DNA of 64,000 nt from Streptomyces sp. WZ-12. GTDB taxonomy: Bacteria > Actinomycetota > Actinomycetes > Streptomycetales > Streptomycetaceae. Below the pieces are notes generated by a model, which searched no databases, was not told the origin of the DNA, and was given only the letters and a program-made list of their open reading frames with translations. The stretch lies in contig NZ_CP118574.1 of assembly GCF_028898845.1 (NCBI RefSeq), forward strand, positions 1,054,001-1,118,000, given 5' to 3'. The number at the start of each line of letters is the position of its first letter. Position 1 is the first letter of the stretch. A program made the translations under genes and the position numbers. Shown in pieces: positions 35,186 to 44,229 of this stretch.

Positions 35186-35431
35186 ATGCCCCGCGCCGTC
35201 CGACTCCGCATCGCCCGGTCAGCCGCCCTGCCCACCCTCGTACCGGCCCTGGTCATCCTCTCCGCGTTGGCGATCGCCGGCCTGGTGACCTGGACGGTCG
35301 TCCCCTCGGTGGTGGTCGCGCTGGCCGTCCATGCGCTCATCACGTTCGTCCGCCTCGGCCGCATCCCGGCGGGCACCATGGCCATCACCGGCGGCTCCGG
35401 CGACACCGTCGGCCTTGGGGGCCGGAGTTGA
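35186..35431 (+). CDS. Small membrane protein of unknown function
   Basis: 81 residues with two predicted helices (AALPTLVPALVILSALAIAG and VVPSVVVALAVHALITFV) and a short polar tail. The ATG at 35186 has GAGGA 7 bases upstream and lies 64 bases after the MerR stop. Co-transcription with the TipA-like regulator is likely. I do not recognise a family. Confidence 0.55.
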   Translation: MPRAVRLRIARSAALPTLVPALVILSALAIAGLVTWTVVPSVVVALAVHALITFVRLGRIPAGTMAITGGSGDTVGLGGRS

Positions 35432-35552
35432 CGGATACCGCGCGCCGGGCGGTGCCGATGAGGGGGCGCGATCGGCGTGGCGGGAGAGCCCCGCTCTCCC
35501 CCGAATCCGATCCGGTACCTGTACCCGTCACCTCCGGGGGCCGCGGGCCGGA

Positions 35553-36278
35553 TCAGGGGCTGGCTTCCGCGGTCCCGTGCTGCCCCCCGTCCGCGCGGCG
35601 ACGGCGCAGGGTGACCACGAAGACATGACTGCTGACGGCCAACATCCAGAGCGGGAAGACGAGTTCGAGATGGCTCGTGGAGCCGACCGCGAACAGCAGC
35701 ACCAGTCCCACCAGATAGCCTAGCCAGGCCAGCCAGCGCGGGAAGACACCCAGTCGGTGCCCGATGGTGGTGGTCGACACCACGAACACCGCGGCCATCC
35801 GCGTGGCGTAGTTGGTCAGCAGCTCCAGGACCAGATGGCGGCCGAACTGCCAGAGCCCCCGCTGTCCCGCGGAGGCGGCGGCGGACACGTCCGTAACGGA
35901 CAGCAGGCTGCCGGCCGTTGCCGCCAGGACGAACAGCATCGCCACGAAGAGCACCCCGCTGCCGAGGAAGAGCGTGGCGAAGAACCGGTCCTCGACCGTG
36001 CCGACGTAGTCCCGGACGGCGCCCATGAACCACAGGAAGAAGATCCCGGCGAACGGCAACAGGGCCAGCGCCGCGTGCAGCGCGTCGCGCTGGGAGGTCT
36101 GCCGGGTCCAGTCGGCGGCGTCCTGGGGGTGCTCGGGTACCGCGAGGTGCACCAGCAGGAAGGCGGCGCCCAGCAGCAGTGCGGAGATGACGCCGGCCGC
36201 CGCCGCGGCGCGCGGCATCCGCACCGTCCGGTCCGCGGGCCGGTCGACCGGGCGCCTCACGCGCCACCGTCCGCGCAC
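35553..36278 (-). CDS. Multi-pass membrane protein of unknown function
   Basis: About 241 residues with six predicted helices: VISALLLGAAFLLVHLAV, LALLPFAGIFFLWFMGAV, FATLFLGSGVLFVAMLFVL, LLTNYATRMAAVFVV, LAWLGYLVGLVLLFAVG, and LVFPLWMLAVSSHVFVV. The conserved-looking FFLWFMGAVRDYVG after helix 2 suggests an actinobacterial family of unknown role. The start is uncertain between GTG codons at 36278 and 36260. It stands alone. Confidence 0.6.
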   Translation of the reverse strand: MRGRWRVRRPVDRPADRTVRMPRAAAAAGVISALLLGAAFLLVHLAVPEHPQDAADWTRQTSQRDALHAALALLPFAGIFFLWFMGAVRDYVGTVEDRFFATLFLGSGVLFVAMLFVLAATAGSLLSVTDVSAAASAGQRGLWQFGRHLVLELLTNYATRMAAVFVVSTTTIGHRLGVFPRWLAWLGYLVGLVLLFAVGSTSHLELVFPLWMLAVSSHVFVVTLRRRRADGGQHGTAEASP

Positions 36279-36792
36279 CGGGCGGGCGGTGCGGAGCGGA
36301 GCGGAGTCCGGTGTGGCTGCGCTGACGACAGTGACGGCGGTGACGGCGGTGCGCTCCGGCCGTCGACGGATACGTTGGGTGACATAGCGTCAGTTCTACG
36401 GCGTGCGGTTCACCGCCGGAGGGATTGGCCGCGGTCAGTCGGGTGAACCGGGGGGGTGCAGGTGGGGCAAGCGTCGTGGGCGTCGGGGCCGGTACCTGGT
36501 TGGTGGCCCGTGGCCGACTGCCACTCGGAGAGCAACTCATGCCCCTGTGCGGGGGGTTGGTGGCCGTGGCCGCCCACAGTCCCTCCGCGCCGGCGCTCCC
36601 GCCGAAACGGGCGCCCCCCATCCCACGCGGGGCGGCGCACCCCCACACCCATCACCCCCGTTGCGCGCGCCGGTGGCGTTCCGTGCGTCGGGGGCGCGTC
36701 CACAGGCCGTCGTCGCCGCTCGTCGCCCATGGGATCATGTCCTGACCAGGCGATTTCACCGCAAGGCAAGACACCGAAGGAGACGAGTCCGG
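36279..36792. other. Gene-free stretch between a membrane protein and an antitoxin-like gene
   Basis: 514 bases. Several frames are open but read as Arg/Pro/Gly-rich sequence without a ribosome-binding site or domain. It should hold the promoters of the two divergent neighbours. I see nothing else in it. Confidence 0.45.
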
Positions 36793-36990
36793 ATGTTTGA
36801 CGCCCTGAAGAACCTCAAGGAGAAGGCCGAGGAGATCGCCGAGGCACACGGCGACAAGATCTCCGACGGGCTGGAGAAGGTCGGCGGGTTCATCGACGAC
36901 CGGACCGAGCACAAGCACAGCGACAAGATCGACACCGCCGTCGACAAGGCCCAGGGCTTCGTCGAGAAGCTGGGCGACAAGAAGTCCTGA
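36793..36990 (+). CDS. MT0933/Rv0909-like antitoxin family small protein
   Basis: 65 residues, highly charged and helical: MFDALKNLKEKAEEIAEAHG, ISDGLEKVGGFIDDRT and KIDTAVDKAQGFVEKLGDKK. This matches the MT0933_antitox family, named after Rv0909, the partner of a polyketide-cyclase-like toxin (Rv0910). Here no toxin gene is adjacent, so it is an orphan member, as is common in Streptomyces. GGAG lies 12 bases before the ATG. Confidence 0.85.
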   Translation: MFDALKNLKEKAEEIAEAHGDKISDGLEKVGGFIDDRTEHKHSDKIDTAVDKAQGFVEKLGDKKS

Positions 36991-37128
36991 ACGCGCGGAC
37001 GGGCGAGCGGTCCGGGCACCGCAGTGCGTCGGGGTCCGGATCGCGGGCGGGTGCGCGCCGGAGGGCGGGCGAGTGGTCCATCGCGCCGCGGGCGCGCTGG
37101 ACAGCGGCATGGTCGACCGCGTCGCGAA

Positions 37129-37156
37129 TTGGTCTAGTCCTGACTTGGTCCAGTCC
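37129..37156 (+). promoter_or_regulatory. Direct repeats TTGGTCTAGTCC / TTGGTCCAGTCC (chitinase operator)
   Basis: Two 12-bp copies (37129-37140 and 37145-37156) differ at one base and are separated by four bases. They lie directly before the -35 box. Paired 12-bp direct repeats of this type (TGGTCCAGACCT-like) are the known chitin-response elements of Streptomyces chitinase promoters. The first copy is identical to the minus-strand sequence at 44059-44070. Confidence 0.85.
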
Positions 37157-37157
37157 A

Positions 37158-37186
37158 TTGACATGCTCCTGACGTCAGGGTTATCC
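37158..37186 (+). promoter_or_regulatory. Promoter of the chitinase gene
   Basis: TTGACA (37158-37163) is a consensus -35 box, followed after 17 bases by TTATCC (37181-37186) as the -10 region. It starts two bases after the second direct repeat, so a repressor bound there would cover the -35 box. Confidence 0.65.
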
Positions 37187-37248
37187 CAGAGTCAATACCG
37201 CTGCGTACAAGGGGAATTGGCGGCCCACCTCCGACATCTGGGACTGAC

Positions 37249-38316
37249 ATGAGACGCAGGCGCTCCCTCCGCACCGCCCTCACCGCTACCGTCACCGCCG
37301 TCGCCACGGCCGGCCTGACCGCCCTGGGCGGTGGCGCCGCCCACGCGGCGACCCCGCTCCCGACCCATGTGTTCGCGCCGTACTTCGAGTCGTGGACGGG
37401 CGAGAGCCCCGCCGCGCTCTCCGCCCAGTCCGGTGCCAAGCACCTGACGATGGCGTTCCTCCAGACCGAGTCCAAGGGCTCCTGCACGCCCTATTGGAAC
37501 GGGAGTACCGAGACGCCGGTCTCCGCGTCCTCCTTCGGTGACGACATCAAGACCATCCAGGGCAAGGGGGGCGATGTCATCCCCTCCTTCGGCGGCTACA
37601 CCGCGGACACCACCGGCACCGAGATCGCGGACAGTTGTACCGACGTCCAGAAGATCGCCGCCGCGTACGAGAAGGTGATCACGACCTACGACGTGTCGCG
37701 GCTCGACATGGACATCGAGGCCGACTCGCTGGACGACTCGGCCGCGGTCGACCGGCGGAACAAGGCCATCAAGCTGGTCGAGGACTGGGCGGCGACCAAC
37801 GGGCGGAAGGTGGAGATCTCCTACACCCTCCCGACGACGACCCAGGGCCCGGCCGACAGCGGAACCGCCCTGTTGCAGAACGCGGTCAGCAACGGCGCGC
37901 GGGTGGACGTCGTCAACATCATGACGTTCGACTACTACGACAACGCCACCCACAACATGGCCAACGACACCCAGACCGCGGCCCAGGGCCTGTACGACCA
38001 GCTCAATCAGCTCTACCCGGACAAGGCGCCGGCCCAGTTGTGGGCGATGGTCGGCATCATCGAGATGCCCGGCGTCGACGACTTCGGGCCGGCCGAGACG
38101 TTCAGCCTCGACAACGCCAACCAGGTCTACAAGTGGGCGGTGGACAAGGGCATCAACACCCTGTCGTTCTGGGCCCTCCAGCGGGACAACGGGAGCTGTC
38201 CCGGCGGCGCGTCGGCCGACAACTGCTCCAGCATCCCGCAGCAGACCTGGGACTTCACCCATGTCTTCGCGCCGTTCACCGGCGGCGGGACCGCGGGGCC
38301 GACGGCCTCCCGGTGA
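37249..38316 (+). CDS. Secreted GH18 chitinase
   Basis: 355 residues. A Sec or Tat-like signal peptide (MRRRRSLRTALTATVTAVAT, cleavage near AHAA-TP) leads to a single GH18 barrel with no carbohydrate-binding module. The catalytic motif DxxDxDxE appears as SRLDMDIEAD, with D153, D155 and acid/base E157. YFESWTGESP and FDYYDNATHNMAND fit the small actinobacterial chitinases such as ChiC/endo-type relatives. It hydrolyses chitin outside the cell and is probably induced through the direct repeats at its promoter. The ribosome-binding site is weak (GGGA). Confidence 0.9.
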   Translation: MRRRRSLRTALTATVTAVATAGLTALGGGAAHAATPLPTHVFAPYFESWTGESPAALSAQSGAKHLTMAFLQTESKGSCTPYWNGSTETPVSASSFGDDIKTIQGKGGDVIPSFGGYTADTTGTEIADSCTDVQKIAAAYEKVITTYDVSRLDMDIEADSLDDSAAVDRRNKAIKLVEDWAATNGRKVEISYTLPTTTQGPADSGTALLQNAVSNGARVDVVNIMTFDYYDNATHNMANDTQTAAQGLYDQLNQLYPDKAPAQLWAMVGIIEMPGVDDFGPAETFSLDNANQVYKWAVDKGINTLSFWALQRDNGSCPGGASADNCSSIPQQTWDFTHVFAPFTGGGTAGPTASR

Positions 38317-38370
38317 CCGCCGCGGCCGCACGCCCGCAGGTGTGCAGCCGCGCGGTGGCGCCGGCGGTCC

Positions 38371-39588
38371 CTATGGCGCGGTCCGGGCCCCGTCGTGCGC
38401 CGGTTGGTCGGCGTCGGCCGGGGCCGCCGGTGGTGTCCAGCGGATGCGTGTGCCGCACAGCGAGACCACCAGCGCGGAGGCGGCGACGGCGGCCATGCCC
38501 CAGACCAGTCCGGCGGCGTTGGCGATGAAGCCGATGACGGGCGGACCGGCGAGCAGGCCGGTGGTGCCCATGGCGGCGACCAGCGTGAGTGCCTGGGGAC
38601 CCTGTCCGGCCGCGGCCACGTAGACGCAGGGGGTGACGGCCGCGATGCCCAGACCGACGCAGGCGAAGCCGATCAGGGCCGGCAGCACGCCGCCGCTCAA
38701 CAGGGCGAGCGCCAGGCCGACTCCGGCCAGTGCGCTGCCGACGCGGACGATCCTCCCGTCGCCCCAGCGGCTCCGCCAACCATCGGCGAACAGGCGGGAC
38801 AGCACCATCACGCCGGAGACGACGGCGATGCCCATGGGCGCCAGTTCCGCGGACGCCCTGGCGACGTCCTTGAGGTAGAGGGCCGACCAGTCGTTCATGG
38901 CGCCCTCGGTCACCGTGCCGAACGCCATGGCGCAGCACATCCACAGCGTCAGGCGGGAGGGCAACGCCCAGCGACGGCCGGCGTGTTGCCGTTCCCGGCC
39001 CGCCGCGGGCCGCTCGTCGGTGAGCAGCCCGGGCCGGGCGCAGCCGAGCAACAGCAGGAGCACCGCGGCGGCCGCCGCGAAGTGCACGACGACGGTCGCG
39101 GTCAGCGCGGTCACGCCGGAGGCCAGTACGGCCGCGGCCAACGACCCGGCGCTGAACGTTGCGTGCAGCTTGGACATGGCGTTGCGCCCGTGTCTGGATT
39201 CCAGGGCGGCGCCCTGGGCGTTCATGGCGACGTTCAGGCAGCCCACGAGCAGGCCGTCGCCGCACATCACCACCAGCGCGGTCGGGTAGTTGGGCGCCGC
39301 GGCCAGCGCGAACAGCAACAGGGTCAGGCAGAGCGCCGACCACAGCGCCAGGCGCCTGGCGCCCAGCCGGTTCATCAACAGCGTCACCAGGGGGAACGAG
39401 GCCGCCGCGCCGACGCCGGCGGCCATCAGCAGCACGCCAACTTCCGCCGCGGACAAGCCGAGTTGGGCCTTGATGGCGGGGATCCGGGAGGCCCAGGTGG
39501 CGTACTGGAACCCCAGGGTGAAGAACAGGGCCGCGATCGCCAACAGCGTCCGGAGGAACGGATCGGATATGCGGAACGCCGGCATCAT
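38371..39588 (-). CDS. MFS exporter, last gene of the five-gene operon
   Basis: About 405 residues with 12 predicted helices. FFTLGFQYATWASRIPAIKA near the start and NVAMNAQGAALESRHGRNAM are typical of the YbjJ-like MFS exporters. The ATG at 39588 overlaps the GNAT stop by four bases (ATGA). As the last gene of an overlapping biosynthetic operon it probably exports the product or gives self-resistance. The product is unknown. Confidence 0.87.
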   Translation of the reverse strand: MMPAFRISDPFLRTLLAIAALFFTLGFQYATWASRIPAIKAQLGLSAAEVGVLLMAAGVGAAASFPLVTLLMNRLGARRLALWSALCLTLLLFALAAAPNYPTALVVMCGDGLLVGCLNVAMNAQGAALESRHGRNAMSKLHATFSAGSLAAAVLASGVTALTATVVVHFAAAAAVLLLLLGCARPGLLTDERPAAGRERQHAGRRWALPSRLTLWMCCAMAFGTVTEGAMNDWSALYLKDVARASAELAPMGIAVVSGVMVLSRLFADGWRSRWGDGRIVRVGSALAGVGLALALLSGGVLPALIGFACVGLGIAAVTPCVYVAAAGQGPQALTLVAAMGTTGLLAGPPVIGFIANAAGLVWGMAAVAASALVVSLCGTRIRWTPPAAPADADQPAHDGARTAP

Positions 39589-40196
39589 GCCCCTTCTCGG
39601 AGGTTGGCCTTGTGGCCGGATCTGTTGTCGTCGCATGCGTTGACGCGTTGGTGGTGTGGTGCCGCCGGTGTCGGCAGCGGCCGGGACATGTAGACGGCGT
39701 GCGGGCCGTACTCGTCCGGGGAGACCACTCCGGGGTGGGAGTGGAATCCGTTGGCCGCCCAGAAGGGTTCGCTGCCGGCGACGGCGATCAGGGAGATCTG
39801 CTGGTAGCCGTCGCGCGTCGCCGTGGTCGTGAGGTGGTGCAGGAGGTGCCTGGCCAGTCCCCGGCGGCGGAGCGGTTCGGCGATGACCAGGTCGTGCAGG
39901 TGGAGGTTGCGGGAGGGGGGCGAGGGGCGTTCCGGGCGGGTCAGGTCCGGGTAGTGGAACGCCGGGTAGGGCAGGGCCAACAGGTAGCCCGCCAGCCGCC
40001 GGTGGAGGTCGAGGGCGAAGCAGGTGTCCGGTGAGGCGTGGGCGCGGGAGGCGAGGGCGGCGGGCTCCTCGGACAGTCCGAGGGCGGCGTAGGCGCGGGA
40101 CTCCAGGGCGGTGATGGCGTCCCAGTCGTCCGTCGTGAGGGGGCGGATGCGGGGGCTGGTGTCGCGGGCGTTGGTGGTGTCGCGGTTCATCGGCAT
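39585..40196 (-). CDS. GNAT-family N-acetyltransferase in the operon
   Basis: About 203 residues. GNAT landmarks are IRPLTTDDWDAITALESRAY at the start, an acetyl-CoA loop VIAEPLRRRGLARHLLHHL, and IAVAGSEPFWAANGFHSHPG. It probably acetylates an amine of the operon's product or precursor, perhaps the amine made by the neighbouring decarboxylase; self-protection is the other common role. Starts at 40205 (GTG), 40196 and 40190 are all in frame. GGAGG 10 bases before 40196 favours that one, which overlaps the decarboxylase gene by 10 bases. Confidence 0.82.
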   Translation of the reverse strand: MPMNRDTTNARDTSPRIRPLTTDDWDAITALESRAYAALGLSEEPAALASRAHASPDTCFALDLHRRLAGYLLALPYPAFHYPDLTRPERPSPPSRNLHLHDLVIAEPLRRRGLARHLLHHLTTTATRDGYQQISLIAVAGSEPFWAANGFHSHPGVVSPDEYGPHAVYMSRPLPTPAAPHHQRVNACDDNRSGHKANLREGA

Positions 40197-41431
40197 CCGC
40201 AGCACACCTCCGCGACCGGTTGTGCCTGTGGGCGGTGCGGTGGGGCGTGGTGTCTGGTGCCCGTGCCGTGGATCCAGGTGTACGGGGGCGGGTGGAAGCC
40301 GTTGAAGCCCCGGGTCAGATAGGAGAGGGCGTAGGCGCCGCAGGAGAGCAGCCAGACCGGGTCGCCGGAGGCGAGGCCCGCGGGCACCTGGACGGGGCCG
40401 CGTTCGGGCGCGAAGGCGTCGTCGCTGTCGCAGGTGGGGCCGGCCACGAAGGCGGGGAGGGTCGGGCCGGCGGGGTGCGTGGGGAAGGCCATCCGGTACG
40501 TCAACTGGTCCATTTCATACAGGCCGTTGAACTTGCCGACGCTGAGGTACAGCCAGCGCTGCCGCTCGCCGTTGGGCTGTCGGCGGGTGGTGAGGCGGGT
40601 CACGTGGGCCCGGATGGCTCCGTGGTCCGCGACGAGGTAACGGCCCGGTTCGATACGGAAGTCGAGGGGGTGTCCGCAGGTGTCGGTGAGGCGCGCCATG
40701 CCCTCCCGGATGACGGTGAAGATCTTGTCCACGGGCGGGGCGAGGGGTCCGCCGCGTACGTCGGCGTAGCCGAGGGCCGGCAGGCCGCCGCCGAGGTTGA
40801 CGTGGTCCACGCGGATGCCGCGCCGGTGCAGGGCGGTCAGGGTCCCCGCGGCGAGGTCGAGGGCGCGGCGCCAGGCGTCGGCCGTCATCTGTTGGGAACC
40901 GACGTGGAAGGAGAGCCCGGACGGGGTCAGTCCGGCGTCCTGGGCCGCGGCCAGGACGCGGACCGCGTCGGCGGAGGAGCAGCCGTGCTTGTGGGTCAGT
41001 CCCCACAGCGCGCCGTCGCCGTCGGTGGCCAGGCGGCAGAACACCCGGGCGCCGGGGGCGTGGGCGGCGAGGGCCGCGACGTCCTCCAGGCTGTCCGTGG
41101 CGAAGTCCCGCACGCCGAGCCGGTGCGCCTCGGCGATGTCCCGGTCGGACTTGACGGTGTTGCCGTAGTGGATCCGGTCGAGCGGGATACCGGCGCGGAG
41201 TGCCTGGGCGATCTCGCGGGGACTGGCCGCGTCGGCGCCCGCGCCCCGGCGCGCCAGGCAGGCGAGGACGGCGTCCATCGGGCAGGACTTCATGGCGAAG
41301 CGGACGGCGGCGCCGGGCAGTTCGCGTTGCAGGGTGGCGTGGCTCTCGGCGATGCCGGCCAGGTCGTAGACGATCTGGTCGTGGTCCGCGGCCGCCAGGG
41401 CGGCGCGCAGGGCGGGGTTGTCGGTGATCAT
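40187..41431 (-). CDS. Fold-III PLP decarboxylase (ornithine/diaminopimelate decarboxylase-like)
   Basis: 414 residues with the ODC-fold order. PLP lysine in RFAMKSCP (K48), HVGSQ (176-180), phosphate-binding GGG (214-216), EPGRYLVA (261-268), CDSDD (334-338) with the catalytic Cys, and GAYALSY...FNGF (365-379). The CDSDD box and short length resemble ornithine decarboxylases rather than LysA. It should decarboxylate a basic or modified amino acid, giving an amine for the operon's product. An unusual Cys-rich tail ends VCCGCR. Its ATG overlaps the DUF6271 stop (41428-41431), so translation is coupled. Confidence 0.88.
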   Translation of the reverse strand: MITDNPALRAALAAADHDQIVYDLAGIAESHATLQRELPGAAVRFAMKSCPMDAVLACLARRGAGADAASPREIAQALRAGIPLDRIHYGNTVKSDRDIAEAHRLGVRDFATDSLEDVAALAAHAPGARVFCRLATDGDGALWGLTHKHGCSSADAVRVLAAAQDAGLTPSGLSFHVGSQQMTADAWRRALDLAAGTLTALHRRGIRVDHVNLGGGLPALGYADVRGGPLAPPVDKIFTVIREGMARLTDTCGHPLDFRIEPGRYLVADHGAIRAHVTRLTTRRQPNGERQRWLYLSVGKFNGLYEMDQLTYRMAFPTHPAGPTLPAFVAGPTCDSDDAFAPERGPVQVPAGLASGDPVWLLSCGAYALSYLTRGFNGFHPPPYTWIHGTGTRHHAPPHRPQAQPVAEVCCGCR

Positions 41432-42759
41432 CGGCGGTCCCGGTCCGGCTGGTGGGGGAACGGGTGCGGGCCGGTGGCGCGGCTCGCGTCGATCAGCGCC
41501 GCCCATGCCTCGATGAGCAGGGCGAAGTCCGCCATGTCCTGCCCGGCCTCATGGAGCAGGCGTTCCCGGCGCGGGGCGAGGGTGTCGGCGAACGCCGCGT
41601 ATTTTCCGCCCAGTTGACGGTAGGAGGCGTCGAGGACGTCCAGTCGTCGGACGTTCTCGGTGCGGTCCAGTGCGGTGCTCTCGCGGACCAGCGCGGCGAT
41701 CGCGGGGGCGCGTACCTGGTGTTGGTCGTCGAGGAGCGCGTCGCCCGCGGCGGCCATCCGGTCGTAGAGGAAGTTGAGGTAGAGCATGGAGAGGAAGAAC
41801 TTGGCGAACCGGGTCTGGTAGGCGGGGAATCCGGGGCCGGTGCGGCGTTCGCCGGTGTAGAAGTTCACGATGTTGCGGTTGTGGAGGACGCCCGGCAGGC
41901 CGGCGTCGTGCACCAGGTGGATGAGGAAGTAGTCGCTGCCGATGGTGTTGGTGGCGGGCGGCAGCGGGACGCGTTCGTGCACGCGGTGGAAGCTGATGTT
42001 GCACATGTCCACCCGCATGGGGTCGATCAGGCCCAGGACGGAGTGGTCGCGGGTGAACGGGGCCGTGCCGCCGCCCCGGAACGACTCGGCGGCGAGCTCC
42101 CGCTTGGCCTGCTCCGACCAGTGCCCTGGCGCCCACAGGCCGACCACGTCGGCGTAGACGTTCGGGTCCAGGCGGTGGATCTCGGCGATGTCCACGGAGA
42201 GTTCGCCGATGAAGGAACTGCCCACCATCGTCACGGGCTTGGGCGCGTGCCGCGGGTCCAGGGTGGTCGCGTAGACGTGGCGCGCCGCGTCGCCGGCGGG
42301 CCGTCCGAGGGCGCGGAGCTCGTGGTGGATCGGGAAGACCGGGGTGCCGTTGCTGGTCTGGTAGCGGCTGTCCGAGTCCCGGCGGTGGACGGACTGGCAG
42401 CCGAGGGCGGCGGCGATCAGGAACGCCCGGTTGGTGCAGGCGCCGTAGGAGGGCTCCGTCGGGAGCATGAGGTCCAGCATCAGGTCGGGCTTGGCGACGC
42501 CGGAGTCCCGGATCACCCGCCGCAGGAAGCCGCGTTGGGCGCGTTCGCCGAGGTGGTGTGCGATGACGTTCGGCGGGCGGGGGGTCTCCCGCACGGCCCG
42601 GGCGTGTGCGGCTAACGCCTCGCCGTCGCAGGAGTCCAGGACCAGCAGGTGGACCGCGACGTCGAAGTGTTCGGCGGCGTAGGCGGCCTCCTCGCCGAGG
42701 GCCCTGATCGCCGGGGCGCAGGGCCGGTTGGTGGGCAGGGTCAGGCAGATTGTGCGCAT
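41428..42759 (-). CDS. DUF6271 glycosyltransferase-like protein
   Basis: 443 residues. The N-terminus MRTICLTLPTNRPCAPAIRA starts like a GT-A nucleotide-sugar fold. A DxD-type motif occurs in VHRRDSDSRYQ (about 125-135), followed by TMVGSSFIGELSVDIAEI and SDYFLIHLVHDAGLPGVLHN, resembling the acceptor side of family-2-like glycosyltransferases. The family is DUF6271 as I recall it, with no established function. The gene overlaps the dioxygenase gene by 19 bases and the decarboxylase gene by four, so the three are translated as a unit. GGGAG lies 7 bases before the ATG at 42759. Confidence 0.75.
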   Translation of the reverse strand: MRTICLTLPTNRPCAPAIRALGEEAAYAAEHFDVAVHLLVLDSCDGEALAAHARAVRETPRPPNVIAHHLGERAQRGFLRRVIRDSGVAKPDLMLDLMLPTEPSYGACTNRAFLIAAALGCQSVHRRDSDSRYQTSNGTPVFPIHHELRALGRPAGDAARHVYATTLDPRHAPKPVTMVGSSFIGELSVDIAEIHRLDPNVYADVVGLWAPGHWSEQAKRELAAESFRGGGTAPFTRDHSVLGLIDPMRVDMCNISFHRVHERVPLPPATNTIGSDYFLIHLVHDAGLPGVLHNRNIVNFYTGERRTGPGFPAYQTRFAKFFLSMLYLNFLYDRMAAAGDALLDDQHQVRAPAIAALVRESTALDRTENVRRLDVLDASYRQLGGKYAAFADTLAPRRERLLHEAGQDMADFALLIEAWAALIDASRATGPHPFPHQPDRDRR

Positions 42760-43805
42760 GCGCCCGCTCCCGTGGGTTCGGCGGCGTCCTGCCCGGTCCA
42801 GGAGTCGAGGCCGAGGAGCCTGGCGCCCAGTTCGTCGAGCACCGCCGGGCCGTAGCGGAGGGATTCGTGGCGCCGGGCGTCGCCGACCAGGGTGGCGTTC
42901 CAGTCCGGCGTCCGCCGGTGCCGCCAGGAGTCGACCCGGGAGGCGCGCAGGGCGCGGTGTTCTTCGAGGGCCGGCATCATGGAGAGGTACTGGACGGCGC
43001 GGACGTCGTCCCGGGAGGTGTTGGCGGCGACGCCGTGCGCCAGCAGGCCGTTCCAGATCAGTAGGTCGCCGGCGGCCAACTCGGGCCGGATGACGGGGAG
43101 TTCGTTGGGGTCGAAGGCGGGACGGAGCGGGTCCCGGTCGGCCGGTTGGCGCGCCTTCCACTGGTCGAACCGGCGGAACAGTTCGGGCGCGCACTGGAAT
43201 CCGCCGCAGTCCGGCCGGGTGTCGTCCAGCGCGATGATGCCCTGGACGCGCTGCGGCAGCACCCCGAGGGTGGTGTCGATGTCCCAGTGGAGTTCGATGT
43301 CGAAGCCGCGCTCGGTCGGCGCGATGAGCGCGCGGTCGCGGTTGTTGATGTTGGGCGGGTTGAGGTTGAGCCGGTCCAGGGTGACCCACAGTTCCGGGCA
43401 GTCCCAGACATCGACGAACGCGTCGTAGACCCGTTGCGTCTGGCGGCTGTCCCAGAGGTACTGGTGGTGGTACGCCTCGACGAATCCGTAGATGTGCAGT
43501 TCCCGGTCGAGGTCCGAGCGGAACGGCCGGTCCTGGTACCAGGTGTCGGGGCGGGCCGGGTCGAGTCCCTGGAAGTCCCAGGCGAAGTCCAGCAGGCGCC
43601 TGGCGGCGGAGGGCGGGATGGCCTCCTTGACCACGACGAAGCCGTAGGTCTGCCAGAAGGCGAAGTCCGCCTCGGACAGCACCCGCAGCTCGTGCGTCTT
43701 GCGCAGTTCGTGCAGCGCGGTGCGGGCCAGGTAGGTCTCGCCGTCCGCGCTGAAGTAGGGGATGTCGGAGGCGGCTCGGTACAGGTATGCGTCGGTCGCC
43801 GGCAT
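42741..43805 (-). CDS. Phytanoyl-CoA dioxygenase-family Fe(II)/2-oxoglutarate oxygenase
   Basis: 354 residues. The iron site is visible as ELHWDID (H173, D175) and LLAHGVA (H257), with the 2-oxoglutarate arginine probably R265 or R269 (TSRDDVRAVQY). RGFDIELHWDIDTTLGVLPQ and CGGFQCAPELF fit PhyH proteins that hydroxylate amino acids or small metabolites in natural-product pathways. It is the first gene of the operon. The ATG at 43805 has GGAG 7 bases upstream; the open frame continues to 44027 without another good start. Substrate unknown. Confidence 0.87.
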   Translation of the reverse strand: MPATDAYLYRAASDIPYFSADGETYLARTALHELRKTHELRVLSEADFAFWQTYGFVVVKEAIPPSAARRLLDFAWDFQGLDPARPDTWYQDRPFRSDLDRELHIYGFVEAYHHQYLWDSRQTQRVYDAFVDVWDCPELWVTLDRLNLNPPNINNRDRALIAPTERGFDIELHWDIDTTLGVLPQRVQGIIALDDTRPDCGGFQCAPELFRRFDQWKARQPADRDPLRPAFDPNELPVIRPELAAGDLLIWNGLLAHGVAANTSRDDVRAVQYLSMMPALEEHRALRASRVDSWRHRRTPDWNATLVGDARRHESLRYGPAVLDELGARLLGLDSWTGQDAAEPTGAGACAQSA

Positions 43806-44055
43806 GCAGCGCTCCAAGGTTTCGATGGATTGCGGGCCGTGCGGATCCCTCTCGGGCGGGGCACCGGGCCACGGGGGCGCGCCGTTGGGCCGTCGGGCTG
43901 CTCGGGACGTCGCGGGGAGGGCGATCCGCTCGGCGGTGTTTGCCGAAGGTGAGCGGGGTGTGCAGCAGGGGCCGGCGGGCTCGCTCGTCCGCCGGGGGCG
44001 ATCAGACCCGCCCCGTACGCAACTCACGCCCCTTGCTTCACTCGCTCACCAACAA

Positions 44056-44072
44056 AGTGGACTAGACCAACT
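44056..44072 (-). promoter_or_regulatory. DasR-type dre palindrome upstream of the PhyH operon
   Basis: On the minus strand the site reads AGTTGGTCTAGTCCACT, close to the DasR consensus (A/G)TGGTCTAGACCA. Bases 44059-44070 are identical, on the minus strand, to the first chitinase direct repeat TTGGTCTAGTCC. It lies 251 bases before the dioxygenase start and 184 before the promoter-proximal GH3 sites. Control by DasR and therefore by glucosamine-6-phosphate is inferred. Confidence 0.7.
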
Positions 44073-44229
44073 CGTGCTGTCAAGAGCGGAGTTGGGAGAA
44101 GGGTGCGGTTGCGGCGATCGCGAGAGGGGGTGAGGCCGGCCGCCGAGCACCCCTCGCCCACCCCCGTCGATGCCCTCCGCGTCAACTGGGGCTCATGGCC
44201 GGGGAGTCGGGGGGCGATTGCCCGATCCC

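Noticed and set aside
37081..37248. A small ORF between the antitoxin-like gene and the chitinase
   Set aside because: The stretch is fully accounted for by the chitin-response repeats, promoter and leader.
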